From positions 1 to 64,000 of the forward strand of contig WOGZ01000133.1 in NCBI GenBank assembly GCA_009733775.1: DNA of 64,000 nucleotides. The letters are read 5' to 3'. This DNA comes from Alectoria sarmentosa (Eukaryota; Ascomycota; Lecanoromycetes; Lecanorales; Parmeliaceae). Shown one piece after another: positions 20,737 through 31,447 of the stretch (positions within the stretch are counted from its first letter, which is position 1; the number at the start of each line of letters is the position of its first letter). The notes beneath the pieces were generated by a model. It saw nothing but the letters and a program-made list of their open reading frames with translations. It did no database searches and had not been told where the DNA came from. The position numbers and the translations under genes are program-made.

Positions 20737-23700
20737 TCACCAACCCCTCCTCCTCCCCCTCTCCTCCCCACCCCTCTCCTTCCTCCTCTCTTTTTTCCGA
20801 ATCCCCTTCCTCCTCTTCCTTTCCCCCCCTCTCTCCGGCTCCGCCACAGCCTCGATTCTCCTCTTCGCCCTCCTCCCCTCCCTTCTATCCTTAACACCCT
20901 CTCTCACCTCCTGCAGTATTGTCACATACTCAGTCGTCCCCAGCTTGTTCTGCAGTAACGCCATCAATTCTTGGCTGTTGCTGACGAGCGTTTTGTAGCC
21001 GTCCGTGAAGGCCGCGTCGGTAGAGAACGGGGTGGGAATGGCGCGGTCGGTGAGGTTGTGGAGGGGGACAAGGAGGGTTGGGATATGGGGTTTTAGGATT
21101 GGAAGGGGCACGTTGTTGGTGAGTGCGCCGAGGAGGGTGAGGGAGGCGTGAAGAGAGATAAGAGAAGGAGAGCGGGTTGTGAGGGGACCGCGGCGGAGAA
21201 GGGAGGAGGCGCGTTGGATGAGGTAGCCGAGCGCCGGTTTGGTCGTGGACGTAGACAGCTCTTCTTCTTCTTCGTCACTTTCGTCTTCGGATTGTTCGTC
21301 TTCGATCGTTCCTGCTTCAGGCTGTTGATCTTTCTGTTGCCAGAGCATAGATGTCTGTGCCATGATCTTGCCGAGGAAGACTAGATTTCGTACACTTTGG
21401 CTGGCGAGCTCTTCGCTCACTCCTGGCACTCTTAGTAAGCCTAGGGAAGCTCGCGTAACTCCTATCATCTCCTGTTCGCGGAGCCATAGACCTCCCGAAC
21501 CCTTGAGCGGTAAGGCAAGGGCTTTATTGCCGGTATTCTTCCTGGCGAAGTCTGCAAAGTAAGTCCCCAGCAATTTGGCAGCCAACAGCTTGACCCAAGC
21601 GTGAGGGAAGAAAAGACATTGACGCACACTCGCCCATAGAGGAGCTATGCTCGCACCAAAGGTTGAAGCTGAGAATAATTGGCATATCTTAGCAAAAGTC
21701 TGCAAGGCGAAGTATAGCAGCTCCCAGTCAGCCTCGAGAGGAGCCTTGAGATTGCTCTTGAGGATCTGCGCCAGTCGAGCCTGGAGAAGCGGGACCTCCT
21801 TCTCGCCCTGCGGCCCATTGGTATCTAGATATAAGGAATACATCTGAAACGCAACTCTGATCAGAAGTGTCTCCTCGGATTGACCAAGCCAGGCACGGAG
21901 CAAACTTAGGAAAGACTGGGAGCGCTCAGCGTCTGCGCGCTCGAAAGATTTCTTCAACAGCATTCCAGCCATTTCTCGGCACTCGTTGGACTCGTCGTTG
22001 ACTATGACCATGACCAAGGGGACGAAGAAAGTTCCGACGACATCTTGCACCAGTTCCTCTCCGATTTTGGTAAATAGAAGATGAATGGCTTCCATGACCG
22101 ATTGACGGCCTTCCTGGTGTTTGTAGTCGAGATTCCTGACTAGGAACCCAAGTTGCTTGGTGAAGCGGTCTCTGGTCTGAGGGTAGTCCATGATGAATTG
22201 GAAGTATGCGCCTCGGGCCATGTCCCGCGCGCCACGGGTTTGGTTGGTGACCATGATGATAGCGACGGCATCGAGTACTTGGTAAACCTCGGTCATCACG
22301 ATCTTGCGGCTCATAATGGCTTTCAGGAAGCTGAAACTTACTCCCTGCTTATCAGGCTCTTCCATGTCCGGAATGAGGCGTGTGAGGAGGTATGCTAGAT
22401 CCGTCTCTCTGATTTCGATCGTTCTCCGCTCCCGCAGGATAGCGGATACAAGTTTCAATGCTGCTTGTGGTAGCTCGACATTGGTCGAGGTCGCGGCTTT
22501 GATAATTCTCACGCACTCGGCGACATAAATGGCTGCATTGTCGTCTATTGTCTTCAGAGGTACCTTGATGATCGTAGTGAGCAGACGGAGCGTGGAAATC
22601 TGAACCTCTTCGTTGGATTGGACAATACCATCGCCAATGATAGGAATGAAGCCTGCCAGATTTGATGGCGTCTGAAGAACGTCATACTTATGCAACACCA
22701 TTCGAAGCACATCAAGGGAGAATCTAGCAAGCTTGTACTCGTACGACGATGTACTCCCACGAGAGCCCGTCTTATTAGCTCCTTTGTAGTTGATCAAAAA
22801 ACGTTTGTTATGGTGATCCACTTTCGATTGACTGCCACTTGGAGTTCGTCCTGTCTTATATACTTCTGTGATAAGTTCGTGGCAGAAAACGAGTACCCTG
22901 CGGTCTTGGACGGCTTCATTGCGAAGAAGGCCAGCTCCAATGCGTCTCAGCAGTTCCTCAATTTTCTTCACCATTCGCAGATCCACTCTTTCTCCTAGCA
23001 GGACCTGCAATGGGCGGACGAGATGCACAAAGTTCTCCACAGTCGCAGTCTTTGCCACAAGTTCCAGTGAATCATAGCTTTTGCTGCTTTTTACCTCTTT
23101 CATTTTGCTTATGTACTCTTCCGCATCCTTTTCCTGCCCTGTAGCCCCGAAAATGTCATCCATGACTACCGACATTATCTGTGGGAGACAATAGTCTACA
23201 TCGCCTGGTTTGAATGTTGAGGATGTGGCTACCAATATTGAATGTACCGTAAAAGACAGAACGTGCAGTTGGTACCCTCTTACGAGAGCACTCCGTAGTT
23301 CTTTCACAACGAAACCAAAATACTGAGGACCTATCAGAGTCGATATCTCGACCAGGGTTCTCCGAGTTAAGTCTCTCGATTCTTGTGCTCGGCTGCGGAG
23401 GATGTGACAAACATCCGTAAGAACGGGTGGCAATCGGAACTTCAGCCCGTCATGAGGTAAGAGCTTCAGTAATTTGACTACCGAAACTGCGACAGGGACA
23501 CGAAGGCTGACCGTAGATTCGTCCTTGTCATGAAGATACTTCTCGAGTGACGGCAGTAAATTATTTGTTAGGTCGTCAGCGAGCTTTTCCTGTCTTGGCA
23601 TTGTAGCAGCAAGCGTACTGCGGGTGTCGACAGATACTGATGGTTCCAGCTTGTCAGTACCCAGTTCACTGAAAGTGGTCAACATTCTCTCCTTGTCCCC

Positions 23701-26700
23701 CGCTGCCAGGTTCAGCGCATCAATGACTACACCCAGCAGCTTGATTACTGTTTTCTCGACGTCTGGTTTGCTTTGTATGTAGCCACTGAACCTTCGGAAC
23801 ATAGCCCTAAATTGAGGCCACTCAAGCGACGAAGCTAGTGCACCGATCGTCATCACAGTCTCTGCACTGAGGTTGTGGGCGCTTTCGTCCTCTGCCTTAT
23901 CGAAGACGAAATGCTCAATCAGAGGTATGAAGAAATGAGCGACGTTGACACTTCGAAGACCACCTTGGCGCGCTTCTATGGCTAAGCGGCGTAACGCCCG
24001 GAGACGCCTATGTTGTTGGATGTGAAGGACGTTGCCAAAGAACGAAGCTTCCTCGTCATTGTTCACAAGTAGAACAGACATGTCACTGACCTCTTGCCAT
24101 TCCGGGTTGTGACGAATGAGATGAGCTGTAATGCCAAGGTACTCAATGCGAACCAATTCAGATGATTCTGAGACACCTTTGCGGAGAGCCGGCAAAAGTA
24201 TCGTTCTGGTCAGATTCGAGGACTCGGTCTCTGCAGCATCTGAAGAAACGATGTTCGTCTCCACGAAACGACGGAGTGCAAAGGACGCATTAGATCGTAT
24301 TGCTAGCTCTTCGTTGTCCTTGACGTAGAAGAGCATATTAGACAGGATCGGACGCCACTGCTTTGGAGTGAACTCGCGATACCTTATCTCATTGATGGTA
24401 TTGAAAGCCTTCAGACGCTCATCAAAGTCAGGCTCGTCGATCTTCCTTGGGGAGAAGGCATTTAGACTAGTGCACAGTCGTGCAATATCTCGTAGTTCGC
24501 TATCTTGCTCCGCCAGGACAGACAAGACTTTCGAAAGGATCAAACGATTTGCCCTGTCCTTGAAATATCCGAACAAAGATGAAGCCGTGCAGAAGATCCG
24601 GTGTTGCAGACCTGGGGAGAGCGCGGAGCCAATCAAAGGGACAAAATGCTGAACTATCTGCAGAAGCTCGCCTTTAGACCTAGGGTTGACTCGATGTGAT
24701 GGTTGATCGAGGAGGAATATGCAGATCTCCAGTAGATTGTCTACTTGAGAAGAGCCCTGGACCAAAGGCGCGAGCGCAGAGATAAGTTGGATTGCGGCAA
24801 TCAAAAGCTCTTTGCTGGGGCTTTTGCGTAGTAGATTTCCCATTCGATCAAGCATGTTGTCCGCATTCGGATGTAACACTTCTTGTGCTATGGACTTACT
24901 ACTAGAGCCAGAGGAGCTGTTCGTCTCAAGGCCTTCAGTGACCGACGGCGTAGCGAGCAAGACAATCTTTCCAAGAATTTCCTCAATGACAAACATCTTT
25001 ACACGATCTTTCGCTGAAGGAACATCCAAACAGTCAATCACCAACTTCATTGCTCTTGCATCGTAGTCCACTAAAAGTAGTACAGTACTTCTTGACGAGG
25101 CCCAGGTCGAGAACAACTGTAGTGTACCAGAAACCGATTGAGCCGTTTCAACGGGCAGCGCGTCTAGTCTTGGGCTCAGCAGCTCCGAGAAAATTGTGGA
25201 GAGATAGGGCTGCAGTGACTCAGCCGGACAGCACCGGAAAAGTAGATTTAGGCATTGCAAGCCAACTTGTCGTATAGCTTTTGAAAATGAGATCTGCGGA
25301 ACACCCTCCAGGCCTTGGTCCGATGCGCCTTTTTCAAGTCGAAGCTGGCGTGAGGCTCGAATCATGCAGTACAACAATGCTTGAGCTAGGCTTTTGGCGA
25401 AGGGCGCGACGCGATCACCAAGGATCCCGAGCATGTCCTTCATCATCTTGACCAGCCCTAGTTGTTTTCGGGTACTTATTATTTCATTACGAAACAGCTC
25501 CTCGTTTACTTGTGTGCCTTCCACAGGTCTTATATCGCGTAAACGGTCAAGAGCGATGAGGACGAATTCTTGGAGATATATTTCATCCAATCTTGATAAT
25601 GCCTCGAGGACAGTCTTCCTTCTTCCAGATTGTCCTCTACTTACACTGCTCGCGCTAGAACCTGCTATCATTCTACCATATAGCAGCCTCAACATCACTG
25701 GCATCAACTCGGGAAGATGGTCCTCTTGTATGACGCTGCTCTGAGTATCCACATGCACAAATGTCGATATCTCATCTCGGAATCTGGCGTCATCTAGCAG
25801 ATTGAGTAAATTCTCTTGATACGGTTGTACACCTTGAGGGTTCCATGTGAGCAAAGCTTTGAGGGCAGATTTCTGGACCTCAGCGTCTCCATTGGTCAGC
25901 AGGCTTTGCAGTGCCAGAAACACATCGGAAGATCGATAGAGGACTTTGGGGTTATGGAAACAACCAAACAGATCCAGCATTGCTTTCTGGTCTCTCCGCT
26001 TGAGACTTGGAAAATTCAAAATTTCGCTCGCGTTGGCTGGAGCTTGAGCTTCAGCGTCTTCTGCAAGGGCCTCAGGATCTTGATCCAGCTCCTTCGTGGC
26101 CCATGACATAAAAATTGGTACGAGCTGTCTCGATCGTTTCTCTGCGACATGAGGAACTGCTATCAACACGCGAAGAGCTAGACTTGGTTGGTTGGGCGCA
26201 TATTGCGGTGACAAAGTATGAGTAGCAAAAAATTGGCGTCTTGACTTCTCAGCAGCTGTCGCAATCTCCAATGTTTCGTGTTCTATATATTGCTCCACTT
26301 GGATGAGATTTGAACACTGGAAGTCAGTCAAGGGGCCTTGCCCTCTTGGCGGGAGAGTTGACAGATTGCTAGTCCCATGTTCTAGTCCATGCTCTTGCAA
26401 CCACTTAAAGGCTAATGCAGAAACGACAGCTTCCCCTACCTTCGTCTCACATATCTGCTTCAGGGCAACAATTGCATCATCCCAGACTTGTGAGAGCTTG
26501 AACGTGAGCATGCCAAAACAAAAGTGGGGAATGGCTTTCTGCAGCCATTCATCTGACGAGCTGGCTTCATATTGGGATGATAGCCTACGAGCATGCATCG
26601 ATATAGTACGAGCTGATTGCAGATCTCGCGGACTGTCTTCGATCGTCAATGCTGTGGCAATAATATCTGCTTTTTCAGCATTTATTTTCGTGTACAATGC

Positions 26701-28707
26701 GTCCAGTATCCGTAGTGAGAGACCGCGTAATGTATGAGAGGATGAGTGAAGATTTTCTATCAGCACCCGAGCCAACGAATCATTATTGTAGTCCGGCAAT
26801 CTGTTAGTTTTGACAAGAAGCAAGATGGCTTCAAGGAACGGCGGCAGAGATCCATAGTCGGCGGCCTGGCTACACACCAAGGGCCAGCTCTCGGAAAGAC
26901 GAGCCCCAAGATTGGGAGTAAATTGTACGTATGCTTTTAGCCCTCGGCCAAGACTGAACGTCTTTCGAAGACTACTACTTAAGGACAACTGCAAATTTTG
27001 ATGGACCATGTCGCTTAAGCTTCCCATAATCTTGTTTGTGGTTCCAGGACTGACCGTCACGAAGTCCAGTAATTGAAGATAGCCATAACATCGGACGACC
27101 TGATCTTCCTTATCGAATGCATCTTCGAACGTTTTGACAATCTGTTCCTGCAATGGTGTAGGGCAGGGGAGGTTTTTGCAATTACTAGCCTGTCCAAGCT
27201 TAGGTACTGCCAAACATAGCTCAAGTTCGTGGTCTTTCCAATTGGAAGCAATGAATCTGGACAATTGAGGTCCCAGGAAGTCTTGGAAGCGATCCTGACC
27301 TAGATCAAAGAAGTAGTTGCAGAAAGGCAAAAAATTTGGCGCAAACCGATCGTCTGCAATGATCTTCATTGCCTGACGAACCTTGGCCAGGACCAGTGCT
27401 AGGGGGGAATATTGAAGGATAACAGCAGATGCTTTGTAGATCTCCACAACAGCTGCCTCGTCTGATGGATCACAGAGTTCAAGCAACGCTAACATAGCAT
27501 CCAACACTGGGGTCCAATCTTGGATTCTGGATCCTTTCCGTACGGTAGAGATTACGAAGAGTAGGCGTCCACAAAAGGCAACGCTCTTCTTGCTGGATCC
27601 GGTGTTAAGTTCCTGAAGTTGGCCAAGCACAATGTCCAAAATCGGCTGGAAATTGACTGAGTCAGTTTGATGTATCAAAGCTACCGTGATCCCATATACA
27701 ATTTCTTTAAAAACGGTGTGCTGGTCCTTGTCATCTGCGAGATGGCAGTCAAGCATGCAACGATAGATGTGCGCTCCGCCAGAATGTAGCTTGCGATCAA
27801 TACCTTTGATCGCGTTGACAAGTAGCGTCATTAGACCATGCTGATACAACCTGACGTTACTTTCTTGCACTCCGGACTCAGACACTTGCAGGATATCGTC
27901 ACGAGTAGCGTTCACAATGATGGTCAAAGGTTTGGTATCGTTGACATACATAGTCGCAGCTTTCCGGATCAGAAAGGACATAGCCTCTGCAGCGAATCTT
28001 GTAGTATGGATTTTTTGTGGTTCTCTTCCCAGCAATGGCGCCATTATATCGAACAGCGGTCTCAAATTGGGTACCAGTAACCGTGACAGGTACTTGAACA
28101 GCCATGCCAGGCACGTGAAGCTCCATTCAATAGCCTCAACGTCTGCATGATTTGCGGCCAAAGAAGCCACCAGTGCCACGGCTTTCAAGAAGTGTCCTTC
28201 GAACCGTACGCCTAAATCGTGTGCGAAATTGCCCAAAAGATCCAGCAGCGGCTCCAGCGAAAGCAAGTCTCTCTTCTCAATGTGATATTCTAGGATATCG
28301 AAAATACGTTGGTTGTAGTGGAGGATCTGAGCCAAGCTGTTACACATTGGTTCTATCTCTTGGACAAAGGATGTGAAATTTCCGGAAAGGTTGAGGTCCT
28401 TCCATCGGTCCAGTGAAGCCTTAAAGAAGGAGGCTGATGCCGTGAGATCGTCGGCTTCCACTGGGTTGCGGCGGCTCCTTCTTATGGGATCGATGTTGAG
28501 CTTTGAGATGCGCTGGTTGAACGACTGGAAGCGGTGCTTCCTCGTTGATGTAGTCCCTCCTTTCAACAGCCTCCTGGGGTGCACCTGCTTCCCTGAAGAC
28601 ATGGCTGCCATGTTTCCCGTCAGACCTCGAGGAACTAGCACTTCGTGTTTTACCCCCAGAGCCCAGGGTTTTATGTCAGAAAAAGTTTGTGGATTTGTTG
28701 AAACCAT
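20737..28707 (-). CDS. UTP20: UTP20/DRIM, U3 snoRNP component for 18S rRNA processing
   Basis: One 8-kb open frame without an intron encodes 2656 residues. The protein is built almost entirely of HEAT-like helical repeats. The N-terminal block with RKHRFQSFNQRISKLNIDP and IRRSRR is the conserved start of the family, and the region around YLAYLL-type helices and VGTFFVPLVMVIVNDE is typical of the Utp20 C-terminal domain. In yeast, Utp20 belongs to the small-subunit processome in the nucleolus. The ATG at 28707 gives the longest protein; ATGs at 28611 or 28602, just before the conserved block, are at least as likely. The last 40 residues are Arg/Lys/Glu-rich and are encoded by low-complexity purine sequence, a plausible nucleolar signal. 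No stop or frame break occurs. Confidence 0.93.
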   Translation of the reverse strand: MVSTNPQTFSDIKPWALGVKHEVLVPRGLTGNMAAMSSGKQVHPRRLLKGGTTSTRKHRFQSFNQRISKLNIDPIRRSRRNPVEADDLTASASFFKASLDRWKDLNLSGNFTSFVQEIEPMCNSLAQILHYNQRIFDILEYHIEKRDLLSLEPLLDLLGNFAHDLGVRFEGHFLKAVALVASLAANHADVEAIEWSFTCLAWLFKYLSRLLVPNLRPLFDIMAPLLGREPQKIHTTRFAAEAMSFLIRKAATMYVNDTKPLTIIVNATRDDILQVSESGVQESNVRLYQHGLMTLLVNAIKGIDRKLHSGGAHIYRCMLDCHLADDKDQHTVFKEIVYGITVALIHQTDSVNFQPILDIVLGQLQELNTGSSKKSVAFCGRLLFVISTVRKGSRIQDWTPVLDAMLALLELCDPSDEAAVVEIYKASAVILQYSPLALVLAKVRQAMKIIADDRFAPNFLPFCNYFFDLGQDRFQDFLGPQLSRFIASNWKDHELELCLAVPKLGQASNCKNLPCPTPLQEQIVKTFEDAFDKEDQVVRCYGYLQLLDFVTVSPGTTNKIMGSLSDMVHQNLQLSLSSSLRKTFSLGRGLKAYVQFTPNLGARLSESWPLVCSQAADYGSLPPFLEAILLLVKTNRLPDYNNDSLARVLIENLHSSSHTLRGLSLRILDALYTKINAEKADIIATALTIEDSPRDLQSARTISMHARRLSSQYEASSSDEWLQKAIPHFCFGMLTFKLSQVWDDAIVALKQICETKVGEAVVSALAFKWLQEHGLEHGTSNLSTLPPRGQGPLTDFQCSNLIQVEQYIEHETLEIATAAEKSRRQFFATHTLSPQYAPNQPSLALRVLIAVPHVAEKRSRQLVPIFMSWATKELDQDPEALAEDAEAQAPANASEILNFPSLKRRDQKAMLDLFGCFHNPKVLYRSSDVFLALQSLLTNGDAEVQKSALKALLTWNPQGVQPYQENLLNLLDDARFRDEISTFVHVDTQSSVIQEDHLPELMPVMLRLLYGRMIAGSSASSVSRGQSGRRKTVLEALSRLDEIYLQEFVLIALDRLRDIRPVEGTQVNEELFRNEIISTRKQLGLVKMMKDMLGILGDRVAPFAKSLAQALLYCMIRASRQLRLEKGASDQGLEGVPQISFSKAIRQVGLQCLNLLFRCCPAESLQPYLSTIFSELLSPRLDALPVETAQSVSGTLQLFSTWASSRSTVLLLVDYDARAMKLVIDCLDVPSAKDRVKMFVIEEILGKIVLLATPSVTEGLETNSSSGSSSKSIAQEVLHPNADNMLDRMGNLLRKSPSKELLIAAIQLISALAPLVQGSSQVDNLLEICIFLLDQPSHRVNPRSKGELLQIVQHFVPLIGSALSPGLQHRIFCTASSLFGYFKDRANRLILSKVLSVLAEQDSELRDIARLCTSLNAFSPRKIDEPDFDERLKAFNTINEIRYREFTPKQWRPILSNMLFYVKDNEELAIRSNASFALRRFVETNIVSSDAAETESSNLTRTILLPALRKGVSESSELVRIEYLGITAHLIRHNPEWQEVSDMSVLLVNNDEEASFFGNVLHIQQHRRLRALRRLAIEARQGGLRSVNVAHFFIPLIEHFVFDKAEDESAHNLSAETVMTIGALASSLEWPQFRAMFRRFSGYIQSKPDVEKTVIKLLGVVIDALNLAAGDKERMLTTFSELGTDKLEPSVSVDTRSTLAATMPRQEKLADDLTNNLLPSLEKYLHDKDESTVSLRVPVAVSVVKLLKLLPHDGLKFRLPPVLTDVCHILRSRAQESRDLTRRTLVEISTLIGPQYFGFVVKELRSALVRGYQLHVLSFTVHSILVATSSTFKPGDVDYCLPQIMSVVMDDIFGATGQEKDAEEYISKMKEVKSSKSYDSLELVAKTATVENFVHLVRPLQVLLGERVDLRMVKKIEELLRRIGAGLLRNEAVQDRRVLVFCHELITEVYKTGRTPSGSQSKVDHHNKRFLINYKGANKTGSRGSTSSYEYKLARFSLDVLRMVLHKYDVLQTPSNLAGFIPIIGDGIVQSNEEVQISTLRLLTTIIKVPLKTIDDNAAIYVAECVRIIKAATSTNVELPQAALKLVSAILRERRTIEIRETDLAYLLTRLIPDMEEPDKQGVSFSFLKAIMSRKIVMTEVYQVLDAVAIIMVTNQTRGARDMARGAYFQFIMDYPQTRDRFTKQLGFLVRNLDYKHQEGRQSVMEAIHLLFTKIGEELVQDVVGTFFVPLVMVIVNDESNECREMAGMLLKKSFERADAERSQSFLSLLRAWLGQSEETLLIRVAFQMYSLYLDTNGPQGEKEVPLLQARLAQILKSNLKAPLEADWELLYFALQTFAKICQLFSASTFGASIAPLWASVRQCLFFPHAWVKLLAAKLLGTYFADFARKNTGNKALALPLKGSGGLWLREQEMIGVTRASLGLLRVPGVSEELASQSVRNLVFLGKIMAQTSMLWQQKDQQPEAGTIEDEQSEDESDEEEEELSTSTTKPALGYLIQRASSLLRRGPLTTRSPSLISLHASLTLLGALTNNVPLPILKPHIPTLLVPLHNLTDRAIPTPFSTDAAFTDGYKTLVSNSQELMALLQNKLGTTEYVTILQEVREGVKDRREGRRAKRRIEAVAEPERGGERKRRKGIRKKERRKERGGEERGRRRGW

Positions 28708-28827
28708 TCGGCATCTGGATTAATGTTTTCCCTAGCGCGAGTCGGCAGACGTGTTTTCCTGCATTCGCATCGAGGTCACACAAGTGAACTGTCTCCCCAT
28801 ATCATATTGAAGTCCTTACCACAAAGC
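28708..28827. promoter_or_regulatory. Compact bidirectional promoter, UTP20 / Drn1
   Basis: Only 120 bp separate the divergent start codons of two RNA-processing genes (219-226 bp if UTP20 starts at an inner ATG). Both promoters and 5' UTRs must overlap here. No specific element is claimed. Confidence 0.6.
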
Positions 28828-30753
28828 ATGGCTTCCAAAATGTAAGTAAAATGTAAATTATAACTGTTCAGTTTCTTTCTCGGAAATAATAATCAAATCC
28901 CACAACTTCTTCAATGCGAGTAGAGTCTAGAGAGATCCTGATCCAATGGAGAGATATCCATGTACTCGTTTTTCCTTCCTTTGGCCGCCATCACAAGTCG
29001 TTGAGTCACTAAATACTATACTACTACGTATGCTGTGGTGACTACGAACTGATGTCTGCCTAGCATCGTTACGGGCGCTGTGCACGGACGGTTCAAAGAA
29101 GTTTTTGGGAAGATATCGAAGCTACAAGCCAAGAACGCCTTCTCACTTGCTATCATATTGGGAGATCTTTTCCTCGAGCCCACTGAGGTATCCTCGGAAA
29201 ATGGAGACAATCTCACATCTCTTTTAAATGGTGAAATCACTATCCCCTTGCCTACATATTTTACCTTGGGACGGCACCCCCTGCCTCAGCAAATAGTGGA
29301 CAAACTCGAAAGCTCAGATGATGAGATCTGTCCGAATCTTTACTTTCTAGGCAAACGTTCCACTACCAAGACTTCAGAAGGACTAAGAATAGTGGCTCTC
29401 GGAGGCTCACTAGACCCAGAAGTGACTGCTGGTCTGTCAAAAGACAAGCACTTGCCAGTCCACACTGAGAGCGACGCCAAAGCGCTTCATGGCGCTAACG
29501 CCGCAGATATACTTGTAACAAGTAATTGGCCAACATCAGTCCGCTCGAGGTCTAACGTCAAATTTCCAGAGGGTGCAGAGGAGCCATTGGCCGAGCAGTG
29601 TATCGCCGACCTCTGTTTATCTTTGAAACCTCGTTACCACTTCAGCACCTCCGATTCCATATTCTACGAGCGTGAACCATTTTTCCACCCCTCCAAAGAT
29701 GACCAGCCTGACACTTCATCAATAACTCGCTTCATCAGTCTCGCGGCTTACGACAACTCTGCAAAGCAAAAGTGGCTATATGCTTTCACCATGGATCCGA
29801 ATGCCGCACCACCCCTCACAATGCCTTCAGGCACAACAGCAACTCCCTTCAATTGCACCTCAAGAAAGCGCCAACCTCTCGTCGACCAAAGCCAGTCTTA
29901 CTCACGCTTCAATAACGATAACGGCCCCCAGAATCACCACCGCCCAAACAAGCGACCTCGTCACAAAGCTCCACCACCGGGACCTCAGGAATGCTTCTTC
30001 TGCCTCTCAAACCCCAACCTCGCAACCCATCTCATCGCCTCCATCGCAGAAGATGCCTACGTCACCACTGCCAAAGGACCTCTGAGCACCCTTTCCACTT
30101 ATCCAACCCTCAACTTCCCCACTCATATGCTCATCATCCCGCTCTCACACTCACCTACCCTTTCCATGATAACGCCACCCGAAACAAAGATCTCGACCTA
30201 CAAAGAAATGCAACGCTACCGCAGCGCTTTGCACTCCCTTCTCATTTCTAGTAGCAAAGGCGCACTGGGTGCAGTGACTTGGGAAGTCAGCCGCGCAGAG
30301 GGTATTCACATCCACTGGCAATTCCTGCCCGTCCCTGCCGATCTGACAAAGAAGGGCCTTGTGGAAGCAGCTTTCAAAGTCGAGGCAGAGAACGAAAAGT
30401 ATCCCACTTTCAAGGCAAAAGCGATAGGAGACGGCACAGCGGAGAAGGGCGACTATTTCCGCGTGTGGATCTGGCGTCCCCGGGAGGGTGCAGAGTCCAC
30501 TCTTAACGGTGGCGGTGCCAGTGATGGGGATGGCATGGAGAAGAAAGGAGAAGAGAAGGAACTTGTGCTGCCGCTATCAGCGGAATTTCGCTTTGATTTG
30601 CAGTTTGGAAGGAGAGTGATGGCCAAGCTGTTGGGGCTGGAAGGGCGCATGCATTGGAAGGATTGCACGCAGAGTGATGCTGAGGAGAAGAAGGATGCGG
30701 ATGGGTTCAAGGAGGCATTTAAGAAGTTTGATTTTTCACTAGAGGAAAACTAG
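28828..30753 (+). CDS. Drn1/CWF19L1-like CwfJ-domain protein
   Basis: Two exons (28828-28841 and 29064-30753) give 567 residues. The first exon is just 14 nt (MASK plus two bases) and is followed by a 222-nt intron; the join gives KIIVTGAVHGRF, the expected start of the metallophosphoesterase-like N-terminal domain. A disordered stretch with NKRPRHK at about 280-300 precedes the CwfJ C-terminal part: CFFCLSNP, then the HIT-like segments HMLIIPLSHSP and EGIHIHWQFLPVP. In yeast, Drn1 assists the lariat debranching enzyme Dbr1 in intron turnover. The fungal protein is intact. It is divergent from UTP20 across 120 bp. Confidence 0.88.
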
Positions 30754-31447
30754 ATACCCCCAGCGTTGCTTTGAGAATCTTGAGGTCCATCTCCGATCCT
30801 GCTGAATGTGAAGCCACACACTGAGAACACAAAGCAGGAAACTCGATCCTGGTATCTGAGAATCTTTCCTCGCGTTCTGCGTACTGGCAGAAAACTTGCA
30901 TGGTGGAAGAAAGAGACAAGGATCGGTAAAAACAGACACCCTGGCTGGGTTCGATCGAACCCCTCGACCTTCATCATCAACACATCATGAAGATCCTGCC
31001 TCTCACTCATGAAACCCCACTCCTTCTTCCTTTGCTCTCTGTTCCTACCACTTGACCGCAGCAGCCAGCCAGCACCATATTCACCTCCATTCACCACCAC
31101 CTCTTTCACGAACCAGAAAACACAACAATGGAGACAGAGCATCACAATGGCAAACAAATTGAACCGTTAGCACCATAATCTAGATGATGCCTGACGACTC
31201 GCGAGCAAACTTTCCCGAGGGTGAGCGAAAGGGCTGCTCCACTGAGCAGGTACTTTAACTTCTACACTTACCTAGAAGATATGCTTTAATCACTGAATAT
31301 GCGGACAAGGCAGGGCTGTTCATTGTGGCAATCCGAAGTCTGCTTTGTAACTCCATAGGCTCGAGAATAAAATAGTGTACAAGTCAAGAAACCCTTTTCT
31401 TCGCTGCAATTGTAGGGTAAAAATATCGGGAACCTCGAATCAAGTCC
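30754..31447. other. Intergenic region between convergent genes
   Basis: 694 bp without a supported gene. A perfect 16-bp palindrome (gggttcgatcgaaccc) lies at 30947-30962. The 135-codon minus-strand open frame at 30750-31157 has no family resemblance. Confidence 0.6.

Noticed and set aside
20712..20894. Plus-strand Pro/Ser-rich frame
   Set aside because: It is the complement of the purine-rich UTP20 tail and has no independent support.
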